DNA from: Myripristis murdjan
Taxonomy: Eukaryota > Chordata > Actinopteri > Holocentriformes > Holocentridae
Reading direction: 5' to 3'
DNA length: 64,000 nt
Assembly: GCF_902150065.1 (NCBI RefSeq)
Contig: NC_043994.1
Location: 19,524,913 to 19,588,912 of the forward strand
A program made the position numbers and the translations under genes. The notes below the pieces were generated by a model. It ran no database searches. It was not told the origin of the DNA and was given only the letters and a program-made list of their open reading frames with translations. The number at the start of each line of letters is the position of its first letter. Position 1 is the first letter of the stretch. Shown here in pieces: positions 48,771-60,013 of the stretch.

Positions 48771-50339
48771 CACTTGGTGGCGCAACCTTTACTCGGTTCA
48801 AGCAAATGGGGGATTTGCAGGAGCAAATGTTACTGCGGTGCGCGATGCGTGCTAGATAGGTGCAGCCACAAAATGTGGAGAAGTTGCCCAGAACTACTCA
48901 GAGAAGCAGTAACTTTAACTGGAGAGGCTCTCAGCAGAACTCCTCCGGCTCCGGCAGACTTCCAGGCTTCAGACCTAAGCAATCGATTGGGCTAGATTCA
49001 CGTTAGTCCCGCCCACTGACTTTGATGGGTGAGTTTGACAGATAAAATTAATTCATGAAGCACTGCAACACCGGTCCATGAAATAATTAAATAAATAATG
49101 AAATAATTATATATATGTTTTTACATTAAATGAACTGGTATTTTAATGAATTAATGACACATTTAATGACACATTTATTTATTTAATGAAACATTTATTT
49201 ATTTAATGAAACATTTATTTATTTAATGACATATTTATTTATTTAATGACACATTTATTTATTTAATTCCCATTTTAATTAATTAATGACACTTTTAAGT
49301 ATTTATTTAAAGATGTATTTATTTATTTCATTCTGTCCCTTTTAGTCCTCCATAATTTGCACACTGCTCTGTCTAAAACACAATGCAAATGGTGAAATTT
49401 CAAGATATCAAATAGAGGCCATGAGTGCGTTATCTGGATAATGAGATCTAATGTCGGGACCTTTTACACATTGTATTAACATGCGTCTTTCCAATTCAGA
49501 TCGCATGTTAATGCAAGGTGCACTGAGTGTGACCCTATCCGGTGTAATTCAGGGATCATCAGGGTATATATTCCGGTTCTGGCTGATTAGACCAACAGAG
49601 CGATGATGCGATAGTCATTTAGATGTAATTATGCTAAAAATTCAACTAAAAATGTGTCCACATAACGGAGTCTCATACTGTCATTCATTATGAGTGAAGC
49701 GGCACCTCATTTTGCACTGGGCTTTGCTTCCATCAGAGACTGGCCAGCCATCTGTCCCACCAGCATGTTTCTTTGATTTGTGTGCTTCTTTCACCAGGCC
49801 TTCTTTGGTCGATCAGATGTTAAACAGCAGGCATCACATTTAACAAGGCTGGTTAGAAAGCTTCTGCTTCTTGTCTGCTTCTTTAAAGCCCGCAGTGGTA
49901 TCATCTTAATGAGCAGCCCAGACAGTGTTTCCAGTGTCAAACACAAGGATTCCGCTAGAGGGAGCTCAACTTACATACTGGGTATGAATCGTGTACAAAC
50001 CTGTGTTTCCTGCTCATGCACTCCAACAGAAATGCATTTAAAGACTTTCTGATTATTTAGAAGGAATTAAACAACCATACCTGGTTGATTGTACCTGCTT
50101 TTTCCTTTGCATTGTTTCTAATAATAAATTTGATTTCTGGGATAGATAGACAGGGAGATAATCTCACAGTTTAATGGTAAAGGTAAAGCTGCATGTTTAA
50201 ATCAAAATTGTCTTGATGGATAACTTCAGAGACTCAAAGCAAATTTGAATTATGACAGCAACTAATTCATGTGATGCTGATGTCCCACTCTGTAATAAAG
50301 CCAACCAAGAGGCACATATAGCACAAATATGAACTGGAT

Positions 50340-50345
50340 TTTATT
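50340..50345 (-). terminator. candidate polyadenylation signal of the ndufv3/atp5pf chimera
   Basis: TTTATT on the given strand (AATAAA on the gene strand), about 290 bases after the stop codon. Confidence 0.45.
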
Positions 50346-50635
50346 ATGTTTCATCCACATCCAGCTCGTTCCTGAATCAATCTACACAAAAGCAGAATTC
50401 ACAGCTATAAGCTCACCTTGTCTTCCAGAAACATACATTTAATACATTGGCTTTGATTCCCATAAAACATCTTGGGACTGAAATGGCTCTATTGTCACAT
50501 AAAAAAAAGTTGAAGAAAGGTTGTTGTTTTTTTCTAACTGACACAGTGAATTGGCTACTGGTTAGTTCAACGTCCACGTTGTAGCACAGGTATAAAGGAG
50601 GAGGCGACAATAGAAAAGCTGCAAGGTGCTGGTGT

Positions 50636-50955
50636 TCACTTAGAGGACACTTCATCCAACTTGGGCTCTAAAAGAGACAGAGAGGAGAGCTGTTAGTGCC
50701 AAGGGAGTGCAAGTGATAATCCAAGGCTTTTCATAAAAATGTGTGCAGAGCAGAAACACAAAACGAGAAACCATTAGCATCAACAAAATAAATAAAAATA
50801 TGGAAATTACAGACTATCACTTCAAAAACCATGCTAAAAATAAAGAAAACTGATATATCCAGAGATCCTGCACATTTTTCATTGTAAAAAAACATTTTAA
50901 AAAACTATACTTGTTTAAGAGTTTATTTTTTATTTGTTTTTGAAGTTTTAACAAA

Positions 50956-51012
<57 letters not shown>

Positions 51013-51399
51013 ACAAAACTGAACCTGATGAAACCTGAGGCCTGTACCATAAAGCTGGATTTCGGCTTAGTGAGCTAACTTCAGGCTTAACCCTGGCTTT
51101 TCTGTACAATAAAGGTGGCTTACTTTTTATCGGGCTACGTTGCCGTGGTAACGTATGCTGAACACCTAACCTGCTCCGGAGCAGGTTAAGTTCCGGATAA
51201 GAGCTCAGCAGGTAGAAAAGCCCCACCTACTGACCAATCAACTCTCTTGGAAAATGGCCTGCCCATTTTCACTTTCTTCTTCTTTTAGAAAATTAAAATT
51301 AATACATTTTACAATTCTTCTTGTATTTTTTTTTTTTTTTTTGTTACTCATGACTGCACTGTCCAACCAAAGATTGATCTTGTAGACTGATGTAGCCTA

Positions 51400-51437
<38 letters not shown>

Positions 51438-54400
51438 GTTTATGAAAATAAATTAGGGGAATTTAATTCAGAGGGTTAAATAAAAGTTTGCTCATATTTA
51501 GTATTTAGGGAGTCTGCCCTGAAAAGTCCACATGGGAGATGGTGCCAAATGTTTTACAGTCTTTAAGTGACAGTGAAATAATATTTTAACCAGTAGAATA
51601 ATCACGAGGCGTTAGATGCTTTATAAAATGAAATATCAAAACCAGTTGAATCAAAGTGACGATTCTGATGAAACTCAAACTGAAGGCAGCGGTCCAGCGA
51701 GGGTCGACCCTCAGAGGGCCAGTTCCTCTGCGGGAGTGTACGGCTGAGTAGGAGACACATTCATTTATTGAACACACACGTTACTGTAGTCAGATCTACT
51801 CGTGCCGTCATGGTGGGGAAGTAATATTATAATCCCACTAATTTACGCATTGACACAGTCAGCGATTTTTTTGCCAGCATTCCTTGCGGCTTTTGGCAGC
51901 TGCAACTGTGTTGCAGCAAACTCCGCCCTTTTTTATGTGAGCGCGCACAGATCTAGATTGGAAAGCCTGGGTTGAATTAGTGAGTTGATAGCCGGCTTTA
52001 TGGTACCGAAAATCCTGAGTGCTGATGTCTCGTTAAGTGAAGCCAGATAAGTAAGAGAAAGCCCGACTATGTTAATCCAGCTTTATGGTACAGGCCTCTG
52101 GTGATCAAACATGATTCACACTCCAGTGTATTTTGCCGTTGTTGTTTAGTTACACTGAAGTCATGCAAAAAAGAGTTGGGTCTGCAGCCTTTCAATGTCA
52201 AGTGCACTTTCATTATTGTGCAGTTTCTCTTTTTCTGCAGTGACAGCCCATTAACAAGTTATGGTACATACAAGTCATCTCACCTGTGAATTTGAACTCT
52301 GGGAAAGATGTGAGGTCACCACCACCGTAGAGCCTCTGGAGCTTTGCAATCTCCTCTGCCAGGGCCTTCTGGTAGTCAGCACCTGCATCAACTGGTCCAC
52401 CAGCAGTGCTACAGAAAGGAAACATGGGTCAGATGTCAGAGCTGTCAGGACTGGTGGAGCACCATTGTGCAAATTAGTTACAGGGGCAGAGTGAAAGATT
52501 TTTCACATTCAAGTAAGATTAGTACAGAACATTAATTTAAATTCCAGTGGAGATCCCAAGGTTTCCAAAGATACCAAACATGTCCTGCTGAATTCCTGAG
52601 AAACAAATATAAAATGATGCACAAGACATCTAGATATTTACTATTTCATGTAGTGATACAGCCATAAAATGACGGTATCCTAGATTTGAAAATACCACTC
52701 AAAGTGTCATGTATCTTCAATTAAGCACTGCAACCAGCAGGTGCAGAACATATAGGTGCCATTGTGGTATAAGTAGTATAGTGTGCTTTTTCTATCTTTG
52801 AAGCTCAGGGGAAAGGGAAAAGTTGCATACTACCCTCATAAACCATTAATTATGCACTATGTTTACTGTGCATAATTACTAACATTACAAATCTGTGACT
52901 TACTGGCTCTTTGTGGAGTACGTGCGTATGGAATCCAGGAACAGCTTCTGAATCGGGTCCAAATGACCTGAGAGTCACAGGAAAAAAAAGACAATTATTT
53001 TCTATTTCCAAAAAAAAAAAGAAAGAAAGAAAAAAGGAAAAGAAAAATGCAAAAACCATGACCATGTGTTTGGATATCATCTGTCCATTTGGCTAGAACA
53101 ACAAAACCAACATTTTTTCTTTTTTTTTTTTTCTTTTTAAACTGTAGCCCTCATACATAAAACAGCGCATTGGACTTGTAGACATAGTAGGCAGCTACAG
53201 GGGTAAGATACGGAAAAAAATGTGAAAGGTTAGGTCAGTTGACAGGTTAAAGGTTGCTGTGATAGGTCATGCTTGGCTACGCATTTATAGCATCACTGTA
53301 ATGTAAGAGCTAGGTAGGCACTATTTTGATAGTGACTTCCAAACAAATCCAAAATCTCCCCACACACAGCAACCAGAGTGCCATCTCACTAAGTGCTTTT
53401 ACCATGAAAAAGGGAAGGAAAGTTTACAGGTACACAGTCATCAAAAATACACCAAACAACCCCAACAGACATACAGGGATCATACTTATTACTTTTACCA
53501 TGCGACTCCCAAATAAGTGTGAGACAAAGTGTGAGAGGAAAGGAGGGAAGAAAGGAAGGTTATGCAAAAACCCCATCAGCCTTTGAGAGGTGGGGCAACA
53601 GGTGAGGGCTCCAACCATAACATTATCCTTTAACAGTGCACACAGTACCTTTAACATTACCCTTAACCTTAAACAGTCACCAATACAAAAATCAAAACAG
53701 ACAGCTCAGTGAAATGGTAACATAAGAACATGGGTGACGGGGAGCATTGAGGATCGCTTATCTTGTTGGAATATTTTGAGAAAAAAAGAGGACAAAGAAT
53801 AAAATAGTGTCTTTTGTACTGAAACAAAAGATTACATGTCACTTTATCCAGAACAACAAAAGAAAGGTTATGGGGGAAAGACAAGAAGCACATTGATTTA
53901 TATGCCGGAACAAATAAAAAATATATATAATTAAATGAAGAAATAAAAAGTGAGTGCAGTTAGGTGTTAGGCATTAGTGAGAAAAGAGGACAGAAACATA
54001 ACTTAATCTAAATGAAAAGTTACCAAAAAGAAATCAAGCCAAGCAGATCCAGCTCCAGACATTCAAATGCTATGCAGGTGGATGCAGTGAGGACATGCAT
54101 CACGTGTTATGATAGGCAAAGTAGCAGAGTGATGTTAGACAATGAGTGCTCGATTGTGAAGACAATTTCAGGGACCCAGGTAGAAGGAGCAGGGTGTGTG
54201 TCACTTGAGTCATGCATGAAGCATGTGGAAGGGATGAAGTTGTTTGAGGGATGATTGGTAAATTGGTTATACAATTACTTCACAAATCTATACGTAGGGA
54301 CTATTAGAAATAAGCTGTGCAAAGCAAGAACAAAAAGTGATGTGATAGAAGGTGTCTTTACAATTTATCTTTACACTTATCCTTACAAAAGAAAAAAAAA

Positions 54401-57261
54401 ACAGATTAAATGGTACTGAAAATGACTTCTGGTAGGCTGCAGGGTCCACAGAGGAAAGAAGGGTTTTAGGGTGGGGGGAGGTGTGGTGTGTACCCTCAGA
54501 CGGTTCAACCGGCTCAGGTTCAGCTGGGGCTTCTGCGTGCAGCTCCTCTCCTGCAGCTTCAGCTACAACTGGAGCAGGGTCTACCAGCTCCTCAGCGCTC
54601 TCCACAGGGGCAGCCACTTCAGCTGCAGCCTCAGCAGCCACCGGCTCTGCTGCGGCTTCTGCAGGAGCGGCTTCAGCCACAGGCTCTACAACTTCAACAG
54701 GGGCTTCAGCAGGAGCAGCTTCAGCCACAGGCTCTACAACTTCAGCAGGGGCTTCAGCAGGAGCAGCTTCAGCCACAGGCTCTACAACTTCAACAGGGGC
54801 TTCAGCAGGAGCAGCTTCAGCCACAGGCTCTACAACTTCAGCAGGGGCTTCAGCGGGAGCAGCTTCAGCCACAGGCTCTACAACCTCTGCAGGGGTTTCA
54901 GCAGGTGCACTTTCAGGAGCAGCTTCCACAACTGGTGCAGCTTCTGCGGCAGGGGCCTCAGGAGCAGCTTCAATAGGAGCTTCAGCAGCAGGTGCGGCCT
55001 CAGCCAATGGAGCTTCAGGGGCAGCTTCAGCTGCAGGAGCCTCAGCAGGAGATGCTTCAGGGGCTGGTACAGCTTCAACAGCAGGGCCTTCCACTGATAC
55101 TTCTGAGGCAGCAGCAGCTTCAACAGGGGCTTCAGCAACTGGAGCAGGAGTTTCAGCTACAGGTGTTTCAGGGGCAGCTTCAGCAGCAACGGTTTCAGGT
55201 GCAGGAGCAGAGGCCTCAGCAAGAGGGGAAGCAGCTTCGGCAACAGCTTCGACAACAGGAGTGGCTTCCACTGCTGAGGCCGTTTCAGAAACCGCTTCTA
55301 CAATAGGAGCAGTTTCAACAACAGGTGTGGCTTCCACTGCTGGGGCAGCTTCAGAAACTGCTTCTACAACGGGAGTGGCTTCAGCTGCTGGGGCAGCAGC
55401 TTCCACGGCAGGGGTGGTGACCACAGCCTCAGCTGCAGCAGCAGCAACTGGCTCTGCTGCAGGTTTAGGAGCAGCTGCAGCCTCTGCTGCTGCAATGGCT
55501 GCAGCTGAAGAAACTTCTTTCTTGGGGAATTCCACATATGTTCTGTGCTGGACAAGTTTCTCTATATCGAAGTACGTTTTAGGCTGGCTTTTTTCTGGGA
55601 CGGAGGAGGGTAAGCAGACAAGATGCATTAATTTTTTCATGATAATATGGCCATTACGAACCCCTAGATTTCACAAAGCCCTTTTGTGGTTTACACAGAC
55701 TGCTATCCCAAAGTAATAATTGAATATATGCTTTGGTTTCTGTTGTTTACGTAACAGATTACAGCCAAAAGATTTTTTTTTTTTTTTTAAACACAAGTTA
55801 TGAATAATGCCATTAAAAGGATATGGCAAATGGTAATATAGAGAAATGCGCTTTAGTTAAATAAAAAAATAAAATAAAAATACAATAACCATAAAATAAC
55901 CTTACAGAGTAGCACTGTTTCAAAAGACATGGAAAATTAACATGAGTGGCAGTTTATAAATAAAAAGAAGCACTCATGTTACTTAGCTATTTTTTATATA
56001 TCATAAGGGACCTGACCTGAAAAAAGGGGCTTTGGGTGAATTTTATTGCATATGCTGTAAAACCTGACACTGGTCAGCTGTGGAGAGGTTAGTGAGTGCA
56101 ATCATTATCTTCAAAAGCTGTGGAGGGAAAGCCTGGGATTAAAAAACAACATTCTATGAATTAAACCTTATGCTGGTGGCAAAATTGTGGCACAATCAGG
56201 ATTTAATTATATTTATACAATACTTGAAAATATTATGGCATAATTTATTCAAGAAACTCATTCTTTAAACTAACATTTAATGGCAACAGTCAGTACTCAT
56301 CCCTCCATCACTACAAGTATTCTTTTGACAGTGTATTAAGCTTCACAAAACAGTCCAAAGTCATTTTTAGCAGCGATTACGCAATGCTCTCATGGTGGCT
56401 GAGGCAAAAACAAATCCACAAACACCCAAAGTCATGAACAAATCCATCTGATTCTTGGGTGTTCAAGAGCAAAAGCGGGACGTCACAAAAGCACCTGGTG
56501 AAGTACCAACAGATTTAATAGGCTTTGTGTTTGTGCAACCAGCCTCTTAGTCTAAAGCCACACCCAAGCAGCTGCTGCAAGTTATATGTTCTTAGTCAAC
56601 TTGCGTCCTCAAATAATGGTATTTAGTAATGTTTTACCTTCATACAAGATAAAAACAGTGTTACAGATATTTCTGGTGGGTCAAAGGGTCATGGAGCACT
56701 CACAATGTTATGGGTTTGAATATGACTCATGACCTTTGCCATCCTCTCACACTTCCAGTAACATTAAACTCTACACAATATCTAGAAACAGAGATGTCAG
56801 CTTTACACTGGCCTTTTCATTGTTTGTTAGCGTTGTGCAATCGACAAACTTATGTTCTAGACTGGTTCATTTCCTTCGACAATTTTCAGCCCCCAAACTT
56901 CCTTGGCGAGTAGTCTAGTAGTAGAATGAATTCCTCCAAACAGGTGAAGGAGGAAGTGGACTGATTTTCTTGGATGGTGCATTTTTGTGAGTTACCAGGC
57001 TTCAATACAATACTTTTCACATTTATTCTTCAACCAGATTAATGATGCTTGTACCACAATTTGAGCCTCATTGTATAACTGATATAGGCTGTGTGGCCAA
57101 AGACTTAAGACTTGTTGTGAAAGTTTCAGAGACTTTTTGACACCTACCTGAGTTGTTCTTTTTTGAAGACTTCTTTGATCCCCCAGATTTTGTGCTAAAG
57201 GATGCAGCTGCAACAGGAGCTCTGCTAAGAGTGCGCCAGCTCTCAGCCTGCATACACTTAA

Positions 57262-57299
<38 letters not shown>

Positions 57300-59187
57300 A
57301 TATTACCTTAACTTTCAATCATGGCCTTACATTTAAGGGGCAATAAGTCATTTTTTTCCCCTGACCCATAGTGTAAAATCACCATAATACATCGGGAGTA
57401 GAGGTTGGGAGAAAAAAAAATGATTCACTTAAGTATTGCCATTTTTTTAAATATCTGAATCGAATTGTGTTTGAAACTAGACTACGTACAGAATCCATTG
57501 ATATATCAAGCAGGTTGTTGGCAAAGGGACTATATATTGCTCCAAAATTTGGGTAGATTTTGGCTAGGGAAAAACTAGCATTTTCAAGGGGGTCCCTTGC
57601 CCTCACATCTCATGATATCTGAATAAAAATTGTTTATTTGTGCATACTGGGGCCTAAACAGTCTTGGAGTTCTAAATTGCTTTCAGCTTTCCAGTCAAAC
57701 CCAATTTATGGGTTTATTCATGTGTGATGATGTTAGCTCGCATAGTAGCCATTTTATTGTATTGAGACCATTTTTTTTGGGACTTGAAATCACGGTATAA
57801 AATGACCCATTGTGACCCATTGTGATAATCACAGCTTCATGAAACTTTACAACCACAAACTAGAGAAGAATTTAAAAAAATTGTAATAAATCCTAATATT
57901 GAATTGCAATACTTATAGAATTGCAATATTAAAAAATCACAATACATATCAAATTGACACAACTATCGTCACAGTATTAAATCGTAAGATAAGCATGTAG
58001 TCCCAGCCCTAATCAGCAGGATGTTGAATTTTTACTGGCCACCACAAGAGGTCAATAAAGGTGATGGATTACTTAATGTCCCTTTAAAAGTCACAATATA
58101 ATGAGAGCATTTTGACGGTATGTTACTCTGTAGCCTATTTCTTACTGAAACACGGTATCAGGGTGGAGCATAACAGTGATAGAGCGCATGCGAAAGTGTA
58201 AACCAATAGGAAATCAGTTCAGTGGAGATTATTAGGTGGGCGGGGCAGAGGGGAGGGATTTTCAAATATCTGAAATGCTTTCATAGGTTGAAAGAGTTAT
58301 GCTAACCTCCTGGTAAAATGCTAAAAAAAAAAAAAAAAAAAAAAAATTGTGAGTAAAAATGATTTAACTGTAATACTTAATTTTAAAAAGTAAGATTCGG
58401 TAAATATTGTCTAGTCAGTTAGATGTACAATATGATACAATGGCAAAAAGTGTTTATTTTTTTTCTGCTGTGATTTAAACCGTCAGTCTTTTTGCCTCAG
58501 TTACATCAGTAATGTTAAGTTACATCAGTAATATTACTTATGAGGGATTATGAGACTTTAAATAACACACCCACCTGCCTGCTCCCGCTCACACCATCTG
58601 GTGGCTTTACATGCAGTCTGAATACAGCTTACAGACTAATATGTGGGTAAACTTCCTTTGCTCTCCATGCATAAAGCCAGGCAGGGCTTTCTGGAGTAAA
58701 CTTTTGGGCAGTTAGGGATTTTAAACTCGGTGTGCCTCGTGCACGCACGGGCCTGTCTGGCTGGTTCAAACCTGTTTGAATGAAGCTGAACTGTTAGCTA
58801 GCAACACGCAAAAACTGCTACGAGCTTATGAAAATTCAAGTTGATAAGTTCAGCCAGTTATGTTCCCATTAAAAAAAAAAAAAAAAACTTCCACTAAACC
58901 ATGAACCGCAAGTAGGAACTTGAATAAATTGAGATAACACGTAGTTCATAGGCTGTTACAACATCGTCTACATTGCCAGTGAATGGCTGGTTAGCATGCT
59001 AGCTCAGAAGATGCCACGAAAAGGATAGAAAACAAGTGGTATATAAAGTCCAGACTGGGCTGACTCGTAGTGGCAAATGTCCTCAAATCGGCAGGGGGTT
59101 TCAAAAAGAAACCCGTTCAGTCTCTTGGTGACATTTCATTACCTTGACAGAGCACAGTCGTCCTATCCTCAGCAGGGAAGACGCCAT
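50636..59187 (-). CDS. chimeric mitochondrial gene: NDUFV3-like leader and Ala/Glu/Pro-rich exon joined to ATP synthase coupling factor 6
   Basis: Six exons: 59143-59187, 57148-57256, 54494-55594, 52904-52967, 52284-52408 and 50636-50667. All phases match: 1476 nt, 491 residues, or 124 if exon 3 is skipped (frame kept). Exons 1-3 parallel ndufv3: leader MASSLLRIGRLCSVK, a basic second exon (SKKSSKKNNS), then KTYFDIEKLVQHRTYVEFPK (like human NDUFV3 KTLVEFPQK) and some 340 residues of A/E/P/V-rich repeats. Exons 4-6 encode HLDPIQKLFLDSIRTYSTKS, TAGGPVDAGADYQK, GGDLTSFPEFKF and EPKLDEVSSK, which line up along the whole mature ATP5PF (human LDPVQKLFVDKIREYKSK, TSGGPVDASSEYQ, DMNTFPTFKFEDPKFE). 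Known: F6 is a peripheral-stalk subunit of F1Fo ATP synthase. No separate ATP5PF leader exon was found. The exon 2 acceptor could also be 9 nt further in. Confidence 0.82.
50957..51011. repeat. (CA)n microsatellite
   Basis: About 27 CA units in the last intron of the chimeric gene. Confidence 0.95.
51038..52097. mobile_element. non-autonomous DNA transposon, Harbinger-like termini
   Basis: The left end AGGCCTGTACCATAAAGCTG and the right end CAGCTTTATGGTACAGGCCT are perfect inverses over at least 20 bases. CTG lies just outside both ends, a 3-bp target duplication as in PIF/Harbinger. The ~1.06-kb interior has two T-rich tracts and no transposase. Confidence 0.7.
54667..54905 (-). repeat. 48-bp coding minisatellite, 16-residue unit
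   Basis: About five tandem units encode [16 protein letters not shown] or the PAEAPVEVV variant, in frame in the giant exon of the chimeric gene. ndufv3 exon 3 has about two of the same unit (43670-43770). Confidence 0.9.
57264..57298. repeat. (CA)n microsatellite at the acceptor of chimera exon 2
   Basis: On the gene strand a TG tract runs to within 8 bases of the exon start at 57256. Confidence 0.9.
57393..58014. mobile_element. possible hAT-like MITE in chimera intron 1
   Basis: The left end TAGAGGTTGGGAGAA and the right end ending AGTCCCAGCCCTAA are loose inverses. The AT-rich interior has CAATAT/ATTGCAAT text common in such fish repeats. No target duplication confirmed. Confidence 0.3.
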
Positions 59188-60013
59188 CTTTCTGTGCAAT
59201 AACACCACACCAGATGTTTCTGCATCAATAAATATCAAACCATAAAATTGGGAAATCACATTTTCAATGATTCGTAATCATGTGTTCTCCGCAAATTTGT
59301 CTGTAAGAAGAGTGCAATACAAATTAAGCCGGCAGCAATGAAAATACACCACCATTTCAATGAGATGGAATAAGTGCAGGCAGATGGCTGCATCAGCAGA
59401 AAGTAATTAAACGCAGATAGTGGATATTACCTTCGGATAATTCAGGATCGAGTGTGATCTTTACTGGTGGCCAGTGCTCCCAGACCAGCTCACACCAAGG
59501 GCATTGCTCAGACCAGTTTCTAACCTTTATGTAACAAAGCAACATACACAAGTGACAGAAACGCCCCCTTTCTGACACAGACCCTGGTTGTATTGGATGT
59601 GTTCATACCATTTTCTCAACACATTAACATAAGCAATATGTTTTCTTAATCTACGGATTTTCTGGAAACACATCATGAATATAGGTTGTGTTTTTTACTC
59701 GTGCATGCACGTTTATTGCCGCTAGCTCTCTTATTAAATATTTTGAGTATAAGTCTAATAACATGGCTTTTTTCATGGCTCGTATACAACTCTCAACTCC
59801 GTATTTTTATCATATTGTTCATCGGAAACGTACACAAATCTCCACGAAATGACAAATTCATTTGTATTCTCTACCAGAGGCTCATCTGCTCTCTGTGTAC
59901 ATTCTGTACTTTTGGGATGTGCGATGACGTGGATTACATGCGCCAAAATCGTAACCCGCTGCCCATGTGAGCGACTGTCGCAGTGTACACACTACAGGGC
60001 TAATGAAGTGACC
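59188..60013. promoter_or_regulatory. bidirectional promoter between the ndufv3-like chimera and wdr4
   Basis: 826 bp separate two divergent start codons. Mammalian WDR4 and NDUFV3 are likewise head to head, so this is a conserved divergent arrangement. A CCAATAC-like or TATA box is not obvious. A 61-codon open frame at 59393-59578 inside it has no recognised homology. Confidence 0.5.

Larger units (their letters stand above)
47596..49354. mobile_element. non-autonomous element with ~330-bp AT-rich terminal inverted repeats and 6-bp target duplication
   Basis: Left repeat 47596-47921 begins TATGGAGGACTAAAAGGGAC; right repeat about 49010-49354 is its reverse complement. Inside each are tandem (TCATTAAATAAATAAATG)-like units. 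ATTTGC occurs immediately outside both ends (47590-47595 and 49355-49360), a 6-bp target duplication. The ~1.1-kb core holds a deleted LINE and no transposase. Lies just upstream of ndufv3 exon 1. Superfamily not assigned. Confidence 0.8.

Noticed and set aside
35752-49354. Idea that the long-inverted-repeat elements are Polintons
   Set aside because: Long repeats and a 6-bp duplication (second element) fit superficially, but no polymerase B, integrase, packaging ATPase, protease or capsid sequence is visible and the terminal bases do not match.
52540-52602. Minus-strand text that could read IQQDMFGIFGNLG between two F6 exons
   Set aside because: The two flanking F6 exons join perfectly in phase (CA|C) without it and match ATP5PF continuously, so this is intron.
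54481-55716. 411-codon open frame on the plus strand (Ala/Ser/Gly/Thr-rich)
   Set aside because: It is the antisense of the Ala/Glu/Pro/Val-rich exon; GC-rich biased codons keep the opposite strand open. The minus-strand frame has matching splice phases and NDUFV3 homology. The same holds for open frames opposite 43480-44931.
59393-59578. 61-codon minus-strand frame with NWSEQCPWCELVWEHWPP
   Set aside because: Lies in the wdr4/chimera promoter interval, with no known homologue and no convincing acceptor.
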